Shown here: in pieces, positions 15,033-24,600 of the stretch
How positions within the stretch are numbered: the stretch's first letter is position 1
Layout: each line of letters starts with the position of its first letter
Origin: Methylobacterium nonmethylotrophicum
GTDB lineage: Bacteria > Pseudomonadota > Alphaproteobacteria > Rhizobiales > Beijerinckiaceae
DNA length: 38,169 nt
Assembly: GCF_004745635.1 (NCBI RefSeq)
Contig: NZ_SRLB01000046.1
Coordinates: 1 to 38,169, forward strand
Direction: 5' to 3'
Program-made: the position numbers and the translations under genes
The notes under the pieces: model-generated
What the model saw: the letters and a program-made list of their open reading frames with translations, nothing else
Database searches by the model: none
What the model was told of the DNA's origin: nothing

Positions 15033-16511
15033 GTGCCGGCGATCCCGCTCCCGCCCTACGCCCCGGACGTCGCGTCGGCTGACGCAGCGGTCTCCGGGGT
15101 GGCGCGCAACGTCCTGCCCCGGGCCGACGGGTACGGCCCGGTGCTGTCGCCGGTGCCGATCACCCTGCCGCTGCCGGAGGACTGCCGCGGCGCGGTGGCC
15201 TTCGTCAGCCCGGCCTTCGGCACCTGGGTCTACATCGCCGGCACGCGCACGGGCCTCTACCGCTACAACAACTCGACGACCGGCTGGGACAGCATCGGCA
15301 ACCCCCTCCGCGGCTACTCCATGCCCGACGGCGACTCGTGGCAGTTCGCCCTCTACGGCTCGAAGCTGATCGCGGTGCACCTCGGCGCCCCGCCGCAGGT
15401 CCTCGAGGTCGACGGCGTCCAGCCGTTCCGGGATCTCGGCGGCGGGCCGCCCCGGGCCCGGGCGGTCGGGATCGTCGGCGAGTTCCTGGTGCTGGCCGGG
15501 CTCTCGGGCCAGCCGAACGCGATCCGGTGGTCGGACCTCGGCAACCCCGAGTTCTGGCAGCCCGGGCTCTACCCGGAGCACACCGCCGACATCCAGATCT
15601 TCCCCGAGGGCGGTGCCGTCACCGGCTTCTCGGGCGGCGAGTTCGGCATCGTGTTCCAGGAGCGCTCGATCCGCCGTCTGACCTTCAACCCGGGCAGCCG
15701 GCAGGTCTTCGACACCTCGCTCGTCGAGGACAACCGCGGCGCGGTCGCGCCCTGGGCCATCTGCAAGGTCGGCGCCCGGACGTTCTTCCTCGACCGCGAC
15801 GGCTTCTACCTGTTCACCGGCGGCATCAGCTCGCCGATCGGCGCCGAGCGCGTCAACCGCGCGTTCCTGGCCGCCGTCGACCCGCGGCGGCTCGGCCAGA
15901 CCATCGCGGTGCGCGACGTCTATGGCCCCAGGGTGATCTTCGGCTACCGGACCGCTGCGGCGGACCCGGACCGCAAGGCCCTGCTGGATGCCGGCCTGGT
16001 CTACGACTGGCAGCTCGACCGCTGGTCGGCGCTGTCGCTCTCGGTCACCGCCGGCCTCGCGACGGCGACGCCGCCGGTCTCGCTGGACGCTCTGCCGGGC
16101 ACGCTCGAGAGCCAGGTCCTGTCCTTCGACGACAGCAGCTACCTGGGCGGCATCCCGGCGCTCGGCTTCATCACGTCGGACAACCGCCTCTCGCTCCTCA
16201 CCGGCCCGCCCCTCGAGGCGACGGTGGAGACGGCCGACGCCATGCTGGCGCGGCCCAACCGCTCCTTCGCGCGCTCCGTCCGCCTCGACAGCGACGCCGA
16301 GGACTGGCGGGCGCAGGTCGGCGGCCGGGAGAGCCTGGCGCGGAACGTGGCGGTCGGCTGGCGGCCCGAGACGGCGCCGACGGTGGAGCGGCGGGCCCCG
16401 TGCCGGTCCTCGGCCCGGTACCACCGGGTCCGGGTCCGCATCCCGGCCGGCACGTCCTGGTCCTACGCCACGGCCGTCGAGGTCGATGCGACGGCGGAGG
16501 GGATGCGATGA
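15033..16511 (+). CDS. P22 gp10-like tail hub protein
   Basis: This 492-residue protein starts at GTG 15033. The head APDVASADAAVSGVARNVLP and repeated strand motifs (YIAGTRTGLYRYNN, LEVDGVQPFRDLGGG, GEFLVLAGLSGQPNAIRWSD, GGEFGIVFQERSIRRLTF, RTFFLDRDGFYLFTGG) are those of gp10-like packaged-DNA stabilisation proteins, which fold as beta-propellers. They form the hexameric hub below the adaptor and hold tailspikes. Length is close to P22 gp10. The stop overlaps the next start (ATGA). Confidence 0.85.
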   Translation: MPAIPLPPYAPDVASADAAVSGVARNVLPRADGYGPVLSPVPITLPLPEDCRGAVAFVSPAFGTWVYIAGTRTGLYRYNNSTTGWDSIGNPLRGYSMPDGDSWQFALYGSKLIAVHLGAPPQVLEVDGVQPFRDLGGGPPRARAVGIVGEFLVLAGLSGQPNAIRWSDLGNPEFWQPGLYPEHTADIQIFPEGGAVTGFSGGEFGIVFQERSIRRLTFNPGSRQVFDTSLVEDNRGAVAPWAICKVGARTFFLDRDGFYLFTGGISSPIGAERVNRAFLAAVDPRRLGQTIAVRDVYGPRVIFGYRTAAADPDRKALLDAGLVYDWQLDRWSALSLSVTAGLATATPPVSLDALPGTLESQVLSFDDSSYLGGIPALGFITSDNRLSLLTGPPLEATVETADAMLARPNRSFARSVRLDSDAEDWRAQVGGRESLARNVAVGWRPETAPTVERRAPCRSSARYHRVRVRIPAGTSWSYATAVEVDATAEGMR

Positions 16512-16810
16512 TCGTCCCTCCGCGCAGCGAGCGGGATACCGGGCGCCTCGTCGATTGCCTGTCGGCCCTGGCGCAGGGCGGCTCGAACGCCGTCGGCGCC
16601 CGCGTCGTGACGCTGACCGCCGGGGCGACAGAGACCGAGGTGGCGGACCCGCTCTGCGGTGCCGACTCCATGGTGGTGATGAGCCCGACCTCGGCCGCCG
16701 CCGTCGCGGCGCAGCCCTGGACGAAGGCGACCGGAACCCGGCGCTTCGTCCTCGGCCACCTGCCGGCCGCCGCCGGCGCGACCCTCCGGTACGAGCTCCG
16801 GCGCCCCTGA
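16508..16810 (+). CDS. Small structural-type protein (100 aa)
   Basis: It starts at ATG 16508 in an ATGA overlap with the hub gene. The pattern GARVVTLTAGATETEVADP, MVVMSPTSAAA, RRFVLGHLP and TLRYEL is an all-beta domain seen in small proteins next to tail-hub and ejection genes of similar prophages. A virion or assembly role is inferred from position; the function is unknown. Confidence 0.7.
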   Translation: MIVPPRSERDTGRLVDCLSALAQGGSNAVGARVVTLTAGATETEVADPLCGADSMVVMSPTSAAAVAAQPWTKATGTRRFVLGHLPAAAGATLRYELRRP

Positions 16811-17235
16811 TGCATCTCTCCGCCGTCGCAGCGGCCGACCTCCCGCGGGTCTGGCCGATCGTCGAGCCGTGGCTCGCGCAGGCCTGCGCCCGGCCCGGCT
16901 GCGATGTCGCGGTGGGTGAGCTGCGCGACCTCTGTGCCGCCGGCTCGGCCACCCTGGTGCTGATCGGCCGCGACGCCGAGCTCGTCGCTGCCGGCGTCGT
17001 CCAGGTCGCCGAGCACCATGACGGCCGGCGCTTCGCCGCCATCCTCGCCGTCGGCGGCCGCCACGCCCGGGCCTGGCGCCACACGCTCGCGCAGATCGAG
17101 GACGGCGCCCGCCGGCTCGGCTGCGCTACCGTCGAGTGGATCGGCCGGCGCGGCTGGGGGCGGCTCCTGCCCGACTATGCCGCCACGCCGACTCCGGCGG
17201 GCACCCTCTACACCAAGATGCTCGGAGCGGCCTGA
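16810..17235 (+). CDS. GNAT-like acetyltransferase-fold protein
   Basis: This 141-residue protein starts at ATG 16810 within the previous stop. The layout is GNAT-like: N-terminal helices (VWPIVEPWLAQACA), paired strands (TLVLIGRDAELVAAGVVQV and FAAILAVGG), a helix (AWRHTLAQIEDGARRLGC), and the end VEWIGRRGWGRLLPDY. The acetyl-CoA-binding R/QxxGxG/A loop is not clear, so it may be a non-catalytic relative. Such proteins recur in this place in podovirus-type prophages. Substrate unknown. Confidence 0.65.
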   Translation: MHLSAVAAADLPRVWPIVEPWLAQACARPGCDVAVGELRDLCAAGSATLVLIGRDAELVAAGVVQVAEHHDGRRFAAILAVGGRHARAWRHTLAQIEDGARRLGCATVEWIGRRGWGRLLPDYAATPTPAGTLYTKMLGAA

Positions 17236-18782
17236 TGGGCGGCAAGACGGTCCAGACCAAGACCGAGTCCTCGACGCAGAACCGCGACCCCTGGGCCCCG
17301 GCGATCCCGCAGCTCGCGCAGATCCTCACGGACGCGCAGGCCTACTACATGAACGGCGACGGCGGGCAGGTCTATGAGGGCCAGCGCGTCGCCGGGCTCG
17401 GGGACACGACGCAGGCCGGGCTCGACTTCCTCAAGACCACCGCCGCGGCCGGCCAGGGCGCCGCGCAGGGTGCCAACGGCCTCGTCTCGGGGCTGATGGC
17501 CTCGGGCGGGCAGACCGCCGGCACGAAGGCGGCGGCCGACGCGTATTCCGGGATCTCCGGCGTGGACACGAGCCCCACCGCGGCGCTCGCCTCCCGGATG
17601 GCCGCGCCGGACAGCGTCGCCGCCCAGGTCGGCACCCGGCTCGCCGGCGGCAACACGGTCACGACCGAGGGCGACTATCGCGGCCTCGTCAGCGGCGTGT
17701 CGGGCCCGAGCCAGACCCAGAAGTCCCTCCAGGACGTCGCCGACGGCAAGCTCCTCGCGGGCAACCCCTACCTCGACGCGATCACGCAGCGCTCGAGCAA
17801 CGCGGCCGCCTCGAAAGTCGCCGCGCAGATGGCGGCCTCGGGCCGGTACGGCTCGGGCATGATGCAGAACGCGGTGGCGGATGCGGTCTCGGCGAACGAG
17901 AACACCCTCCGCTACCAGAACTACGACGCCGAGCGGGCGCGCCAGGCGCAGGCGGCGAGCGCGATCGACAGCGCCGGCAACGCCCGCATCGCCCTGGCGC
18001 AGGGCCTCATCGGCAACATCGGTGCGACGCAGGCGCAGAACGCCGGCCTCGCCCTCCAGGGCGCGCAGCTCGGCATGGCGGGCGACGCCGCCGCGCTCTC
18101 GGCCGCCGGGCAGCTCGCCGGCCAGCAGGCTACGAACGCCGGCATCGCCTCGACCCGCGCCTCCGGCCTCGCCGGTCTCGCCTCGGGCGACCGGGCGGCG
18201 GCGCTCGCCGGCGTCTCGGCGGTCCCGGGCGTCCAGGACGCCCTCCTGGCCCCGGGCCGCACCCTGGCGCAGACCGGCGCGGTGCAGGACGCGGCGCGGC
18301 AGGACCAGCTCAACGCCGATATGGCCAAGTTCGACGAGACGCAGGGCGCCCATCAGCGCGGCCTCGCGATGTACGCGAACACGGTCCTGCCGATCGCCGG
18401 CCTGGGCGGCAGCGTGGTCGGCAACTCGGTGTCGCGGACCGAGACCCCGAACCCGGGCGTGTTCCAGAGCGTGCTCGGCGGTCTGACGACGGCGGCCGGC
18501 CTGATCGGGCGCACCAGCGGTGGGGCGAGCGGGTTCGCGGCGCTGCCGAGCATCTTCGCGACGATGTCGGACGAGCGCGCCAAGGAGGACATCGCGCCGG
18601 TCGGCGAGACCTACGACGGCCAGCAGCTCTACGCCTACCGCTACAAGGGCGATCCCCGCGTGCAGATCGGCCTCATGGCGCAGGAGGTGGCGGAGCACGC
18701 GCCGGAGGCGGTCGTCGAGGGGCCGCGCGGCCTCCTGATGGTCGATTACGACCGGGCCACCCGGCGCGCGCGGAGGGCCTGA
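17235..18782 (+). CDS. Internal virion/ejection protein with S74 chaperone domain
   Basis: This 515-residue protein starts at ATG 17235 in an overlap. Residues 1-380 are Ala/Gly/Gln-rich helices with a block typical of podovirus ejection-type proteins (ASKVAAQMAASGRYGSGMMQ, then YDAERARQAQAAS). Residues 445-515 are an intramolecular chaperone (peptidase S74) domain: SDERAKEDIAP, YAYRYKG, GLMAQEVAEHAPEAV. The Ser445-Lys450 spacing equals the catalytic dyad of endosialidase tailspikes, so self-cleavage is possible. S74 domains help fibres trimerise and are then cut off. The product may be a trimeric internal or tail protein. Confidence 0.75.
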   Translation: MGGKTVQTKTESSTQNRDPWAPAIPQLAQILTDAQAYYMNGDGGQVYEGQRVAGLGDTTQAGLDFLKTTAAAGQGAAQGANGLVSGLMASGGQTAGTKAAADAYSGISGVDTSPTAALASRMAAPDSVAAQVGTRLAGGNTVTTEGDYRGLVSGVSGPSQTQKSLQDVADGKLLAGNPYLDAITQRSSNAAASKVAAQMAASGRYGSGMMQNAVADAVSANENTLRYQNYDAERARQAQAASAIDSAGNARIALAQGLIGNIGATQAQNAGLALQGAQLGMAGDAAALSAAGQLAGQQATNAGIASTRASGLAGLASGDRAAALAGVSAVPGVQDALLAPGRTLAQTGAVQDAARQDQLNADMAKFDETQGAHQRGLAMYANTVLPIAGLGGSVVGNSVSRTETPNPGVFQSVLGGLTTAAGLIGRTSGGASGFAALPSIFATMSDERAKEDIAPVGETYDGQQLYAYRYKGDPRVQIGLMAQEVAEHAPEAVVEGPRGLLMVDYDRATRRARRA

Positions 18783-18783
18783 G

Positions 18784-21675
18784 ATGGCCGCCAGCCCCTT
18801 CGGCTTCGGCCGCCTCTGGCCGGTCGTCACCGCCGTCCCGGACGACGAGGCGACCCCGGCCGGGCTTGCGCCGGGGCAACCACCGGTCGACCCCCGGCGG
18901 GACGGCTCGGTGCAGCCGACAGCCGCGGGCAGGAACCTCTCGCGCGCCATTGGCGTGGCGTCGGGCAACGCCGCGCAGAGCGTTCTCGACGCTGCGGGGG
19001 CCCCCGCCCGGGCCTATCGCGGCGAGCTCGACACCTTCGACCTGCTGACGGGCCACGTCAGCGACGAGGCGATAGGCGCTGCCCATGGCATCGCTGGGCT
19101 GGCGATGACCGGCTCCCTGCCGATGAAAGTCCCCACCGGAGCGATCCGCTCGTTCGGTGGGCCTGCCGCGAAGGATGCAGACCCGTTGGCCGCGCTTGAG
19201 GCCGCCCTCGGCGACCTCTTCGACAGTCCGTCCACGGCGTCTGCTGCGGCGCCGACCAAGCCGGCCTTCTCCGCCGGCCCGCGCCCTCCGGTGCGGGTCG
19301 ACCCGGACGTCAAGGCGTGGGACCTGTACCACGGGTCGAAGCAAGGACCGGATTTCCAGCGGTTCGATCCCAGCCTCAAGCAAGACAGCGAGGCTGGCGC
19401 CGTCTTCTTCGCGCCGGAGCCAACAGCCGCCGCCACCTATGCCGGATCGCCTGGTGTCGGAGACATGGTTGCCGGCGTCGAGGCCGGCCCCAGGATCTTC
19501 CGCACCACCGTGGAGCCCGGCAAGACGGCGGTGTTCGACATCGGTCATCTCGCCGAGACGGATCCGGCATTCAACGCGGCGGCCCGCGCGATCTATACCC
19601 AGGAAGCCAGCCCGCGCGCCGGCCCCCTCTTCGATCGCTACCTCCGCGACTTCCAGGCCAGCCGCACGCAGGATCACCAGATTGCCGAGCAGGTTCGGGC
19701 CATGGGCGCCGAGCCCAGCCCACCCACCGGCGCCTCGTTCGGCTACGGGCACATCGGCGCCGCCATCCAGCGCGCCAAGGAGCAGGGCTTGGACACCGCG
19801 ATCCTGCGCGGTCTGATGGAACACGGGGGCGACGACCAGGTCATCGCCCTGACCCCGGGCCGGGTGCGCAGCCATTACGCGCCCGACCAGCTGCTCTATG
19901 CCGGCGCACCGGCGGCGGCCGGCCTGGCGGGTGCTGCCGCCCTCGCGCCGGGCGATTCCCAGGCCGCTCCATCATCTTCCGGAGTTCCACCCATGGCCGC
20001 CAGCGCGCGACCCTTCAGCCTGATGCCGATGGTCGACGAGTACGGCCGGCCCATCCCCGGAACTATGCCGAACGCTGCCACGTCCGACCCGGTGCCGGCC
20101 CGCGCGCAGGCGATGCAGCCGCAGCAGGAGCAGCCGCGAGCCGCGCCGTTCAGCTTCGGCGCGCCCCGGGGCTTCGGTCCCGGCTCGGCCGGTGCCAGCC
20201 TGCCGCTGCCAGCCGCGGAGCCGGCGCCGACGGGCGCGAGCGCACTGGCGGCACCTGCACGCGCGGCGGCGGCACCTGCGCGGGCGCAGGCGCCCTCGCG
20301 CGCGATGACGAGCGCACCCCTTCCGCCCCCGCGGCCGCCGGAGTTCGGCAGCAGCGCGGATCCGGGTCAGCCGCTCGACATCCGGCCGCCGGCTCAGGCC
20401 GCGGCTGCCCCGGCCGATCCTTCGACCTGGGACCGCATCTCGAATTTCCTCGGCAACAACTCGGACATGCTGATCGGCATCGGCACCGGTCTGCTCTCCA
20501 CGCCTGGGTTCGGGCGCGGGCTCGCCGCCGGCGTCCAGAACGGCGTCGCGATGCAGAACGCCTCGGCCGCGCAGGGCCTCGCCCGGGCGAAGCAGGCCGT
20601 CGAGATGCAGAAGTTCCAGCAGGGGCAGCGCAACCTCACGGCCAACGCGCAGTATGCCAAGAACCACTTCGCCCGACTCGGGACGCCAATCAGCGACGAC
20701 TTTGCTATGTCAGTCGGGTCGACGCCCGAGGTGTTCAACAAGATCCTGACCGGTCAGTTCGTGGCACCCGAGGGCTATACTCGCGGTCCCGATGGTTCTC
20801 TGACCCCGGTTCGGGGCGGCGACAAGGACCCAGCGACGATCCGCTCTCGTGCCCAGGCGCAGGCGGAAGGCACGGCCGCCGGCAAGCCGGACGAGACCTA
20901 CACGCTGCTCCCCGAGGAGAGGCGCGTCAGCATGGGCCTGCCAGCCGGCTCCTACCAGGTCGACTCGAAGAACAAGATCAGTCCCGTGAACCCGACCGGG
21001 ACGACGATCAACATGGGCGCCGAGAAGGCGCAGGATGCCACGGTGGGCAAGGGCTACGGCGACTATCAGCTCGACCTCGCCACCAAGGGCCGCAACGCCG
21101 CCTCGACGCTCAACACCCTGGCGCTGATGGAGCAGGCGATGAAGACGCCCGGCTTCTACTCGGGCGTCGGGGGCGAGGGCGTGAAGCGGGCCAACCAGTT
21201 CCTGTCCGCTCTCGGCGTGAAGGACGCGCGCGCCGCATCCGCCGCCGAGGTCTTCGACGCCCTCTCGAACAAGGTGGTGCTCGACGGGCTCGGCGGCTCG
21301 CTCGGCCCCGGGATCTCTAACACGGACCGCGACTACATCGCCCGCACGGCGCCGACGCTCGCGCAGTCCGAGCAGGGCAACCGCGACCTGATCGGGATCG
21401 CGCGCTCGCTGGCCCAGCGCCAGCAGGCCGTCTCGAAGCTCGCCCGGGACTACGCCGCCAAGAACGGAGGGCGCCTCGACTCCGGCTTCGACCAGGCGCT
21501 CGAGGACTTCGCGGGCAACAACCCGCTGTTCCCGCAGGCCGCGGCCGGCGCCACCGTGGCCCCCCCGCAGGAGCCGCCACGGGGCCTGCCCCAGGGCGCG
21601 CGCCAGGCGCGTGACGGCCTGTGGTATGCGCCCGATCCCAATCGTCCCGGCAAGTACCTGCGCGTGGAGCAGTGA
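18784..21675 (+). CDS. Ejection protein with ADP-ribosyltransferase-like domain
   Basis: This 963-residue protein starts one base after the previous stop. Residues 1-170 are low-complexity. Residues 178-372 resemble an ART/PARP-like domain of the type found in phage polyvalent proteins: LYHGS with His183, AVFFAPEPTAAATYAG with Tyr219, and LTPGRVRSHYAPDQL at the end. The third triad position aligns with Gln352, where PARP1-like enzymes have Glu. A short hydrophobic stretch (AAAGLAGAAALA) follows. Residues 400-550 are Pro/Ala-rich, and 550-960 are helical as in podovirus DNA-ejection proteins. I infer a virion protein injected with the DNA that could modify host proteins; activity is unproven. 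Confidence 0.65.
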   Translation: MAASPFGFGRLWPVVTAVPDDEATPAGLAPGQPPVDPRRDGSVQPTAAGRNLSRAIGVASGNAAQSVLDAAGAPARAYRGELDTFDLLTGHVSDEAIGAAHGIAGLAMTGSLPMKVPTGAIRSFGGPAAKDADPLAALEAALGDLFDSPSTASAAAPTKPAFSAGPRPPVRVDPDVKAWDLYHGSKQGPDFQRFDPSLKQDSEAGAVFFAPEPTAAATYAGSPGVGDMVAGVEAGPRIFRTTVEPGKTAVFDIGHLAETDPAFNAAARAIYTQEASPRAGPLFDRYLRDFQASRTQDHQIAEQVRAMGAEPSPPTGASFGYGHIGAAIQRAKEQGLDTAILRGLMEHGGDDQVIALTPGRVRSHYAPDQLLYAGAPAAAGLAGAAALAPGDSQAAPSSSGVPPMAASARPFSLMPMVDEYGRPIPGTMPNAATSDPVPARAQAMQPQQEQPRAAPFSFGAPRGFGPGSAGASLPLPAAEPAPTGASALAAPARAAAAPARAQAPSRAMTSAPLPPPRPPEFGSSADPGQPLDIRPPAQAAAAPADPSTWDRISNFLGNNSDMLIGIGTGLLSTPGFGRGLAAGVQNGVAMQNASAAQGLARAKQAVEMQKFQQGQRNLTANAQYAKNHFARLGTPISDDFAMSVGSTPEVFNKILTGQFVAPEGYTRGPDGSLTPVRGGDKDPATIRSRAQAQAEGTAAGKPDETYTLLPEERRVSMGLPAGSYQVDSKNKISPVNPTGTTINMGAEKAQDATVGKGYGDYQLDLATKGRNAASTLNTLALMEQAMKTPGFYSGVGGEGVKRANQFLSALGVKDARAASAAEVFDALSNKVVLDGLGGSLGPGISNTDRDYIARTAPTLAQSEQGNRDLIGIARSLAQRQQAVSKLARDYAAKNGGRLDSGFDQALEDFAGNNPLFPQAAAGATVAPPQEPPRGLPQGARQARDGLWYAPDPNRPGKYLRVEQ

Positions 21676-24600
21676 TGCGCCTCGTCCCCGTCGACAACGA
21701 CCCCTTCGCCGACGCGCCGGCCGCCCCCGCGACTGGCCCGCGCCTGGTGCCTGTGGAGCACGATCCCTTCGGCCCTGAGCCGTCGATGCTCGCCGACGTG
21801 GCGAACAGCGCCGGCGCCGGCCTGATCCGCGGTGCGGCCGGGCTGCCCGACCTGCCGCAGACCATGGCGGGCCTTGCCAATGCCGGGACGGGCTGGCTCG
21901 CGAAGCAGGCGGCACGGGCGATCCTCGCCCCGTTCGGCGAGAAGGCGGCCAGCGACCGCGGCATCGACATCACCCGCGCGCACGAGGGCATGCCGAGCCT
22001 GGTAAAGGTGCAGGACCTGCCTCAGGCCGGCGCCGCGGCGCTCGCCGCCTTCGAGGGTGCGACGGGCAAGCTCTACGAGCCCCAGACCACCGCCGGGAAG
22101 TTCGCGCGCACGGCTGCCGAGTTCGTGCCGGGCGCGGGTCGCAACCTGCTGGCCTTCGGTGTCCTGCCGGGTCTCGCGAGCGAAGGGGCGGGTCAGGCGC
22201 TTGAGGGGACCGCGATCGAAGGCCCGGCGCGCGTGGCTGCTGGCCTGCTCACCGGGGGTGCTGCGGCGGGGCTCAGGGCGGCGCGGCCAGCCGGCAACGC
22301 GCTGATGCGCGAGGCCCTGGATGGGTTCACGCCGGAGCAGGTCGACGCGGCCGGGGCCCGGATGCGCGCCGGCGCCGAAAGCGACGGCACGCGCCTGACC
22401 TTCGGCGAGGCGCTGAACCGGGAGACCGGCGGCCGAGCGGTGCGTGTGTCGCAGCTCGAGCGCGTCGCCGCGAACAGCCCCGGCGGCCAGGCGCTCTCCG
22501 AACTCTACGCGGCCCGGCCCGAACAGGTGGACCAGGCCGGACGCCGGGCCTTCGACGCCATCACGCCCCCGACCGACGCGCCTTCGGCTCTCGGCCTCGA
22601 CGTGCAGGACGCTGCGCATGCGGGTCTGATGCAGACCGCGGAGGGCCAGGCGCTCACCGCGGCGCGCGAGGCGGCCGGCCCGCGGGTCACGCCGCTCCAG
22701 GCTGGCGAGACGATCCAGTCGGAGCTTCGCGGCGTCCTCGACCGGGCGACGCAGCAGCGCGACCGCCAGGCGGCCGTCGATTACGCGGCGGCCCGGGCGG
22801 CACCCGAGCGGTTCGGCGTCGATCGCACCGTCACCGTCGAGCGCCCCGGCGAGCCCGCGCTCGTCACCCTCGACCCGGGCGCCGCCCCGCCGCCGCGGTT
22901 CGCGGCTCCCGCCGACGGCGGCCCGGCCACGATCGGCTCGCTCGCCCCCCAGCGCCAGCCGGTGCCGCCCCGCGACCCCGACGCCCGCTCCCTCTCGCGC
23001 TACATCGCCGAGAACGGCGGCATCGGGCTTGAGCGCGGCGACGTCCAGGCGGCAGGCCTCGACCGCTGGCGTCAGCCCGGCGTCGGTTCGCTGGTGCGCC
23101 AGGACGGCAGGTCGATCGACGGGTTCTGGCGCGAGAACCTGATCGAGCGGGGCTACCTGCCGCCCGACGCCGACGGCGGGATGGCGCGCAACGTCCACGA
23201 CGAGATCCTCAACCTCCTGCAGCAGGAGCAGCGCGGGCAGCGGGTCTACCCCTACGACTGGGCCGGCAACGACGAGCGCAGCGGCTTCTCGCGCCTTCGC
23301 GACGATCACCAGGCCGCGGCGAGCCGGGCGACGGCCGACATCCGCGCCGCCCTGACCGAGGCCGGGATCGATCCGCGCTCCTATGACAAGGGCGTCCTCG
23401 ACCGGGCCGCGGCCGCGGTGATGCGGGGCGACGCCGATCCACTGACAGCGGTGGAGCGTGCCGTGATTGCGGCCCGGGAGCCGACAGCGCGGCCGACCGC
23501 GAAGATGGAGCCGACCACGATCCGCGAGGAGGTGCCGGCGCCGCTGTTCGGGCAGGTAGACCCCGGGCCAGCAGCGGCGGCGGTCGAGCAGCAGCTCCGC
23601 ACGGCGAAGGGGGACGTGCGCTCCTCGTTGCGCTCCCTGCGCGAGGACCTGAAGGGGCCCGACCTCGACCCGGCGACCGGCCAGTCGCTCCCCGACATGA
23701 GCGTCGAGGGGCTGCTGCACGCCCGAGAGCGGGCCGATTACGCCATCGCTGACGCCCAGCGGAACGGCGACGGCACCAAGGTCCGCGATCTTCAGATCTA
23801 CCGGTCCGCTCTCGACGCGCAGCTCAAGCGGCTGCCCGAGGTCGCGACCGCCGACGCCAATTTTGCGGCAAACAGCCGGGCGATCGACCCGTTCGATGGC
23901 AACACGCCTCTCGCCCGCGCCACCGCCCGCGACGATCGCGGCCGCATGCAGATGCCGGCCGAGCAGGTGCCCGGGACCCTCGCCCAGCCGTCGGCCGCCC
24001 GGGATCTCGTCGAGGTCGCCACGCCAGCGGCGCGCCAGGCGCAGGAGGCGCGCCTCACGACGGAGATCCTGGACTCGGTCACGGATCAGCGCGGCATCCC
24101 GGATGCCGGGCGGCTCCGAAAGGGCATGCTGGAGCGCGAGGACACGCTGGCGCAGTTCCCCGGCGCGCGCGAGGCGCTGTCGAACATTGTCGCTGCCCGC
24201 GAGGGCATGGCCCGCGTCGAGGCTTCGCCGCTCGGGCGTCTCGCTCTCCAGACCAAGGAGGGCCGCGACGCCGCGCGCATCCTCTTCCCCGCCAACCCGG
24301 CAGCGAACAGCGCCGGCGAGGTCTCGGCCGCCGTGTCGGCGCTCGCCCGCAACAACCCGCAGGCGGCGCGCCACCTCGTGCGCCAGCACATCGAGAGCGT
24401 GTTCAACGAGGCGACCCAGGACCTCCGGGGCCTGCCGGCGCAGTACGGGGGCGCCGGGTTTGCCTCCGCCCTGCGCGGGAATCCGCAGCAGGCGCAGAAC
24501 CTTGAGGCTGCCGTGCGGTCGCTGCCCGAGGGCGACACGATCTGGACCGGGCTGTCCCGGTTCCTCGACACGATGGAAGCGACCGGCTACCGGCCGCAGA

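Noticed and set aside
13062..17084. 1340-codon minus-strand open frame opposite the adaptor and hub genes
   Set aside because: Third-position GC bias of the real plus-strand genes removes stops from this frame; the translation is low-complexity and matches no fold.
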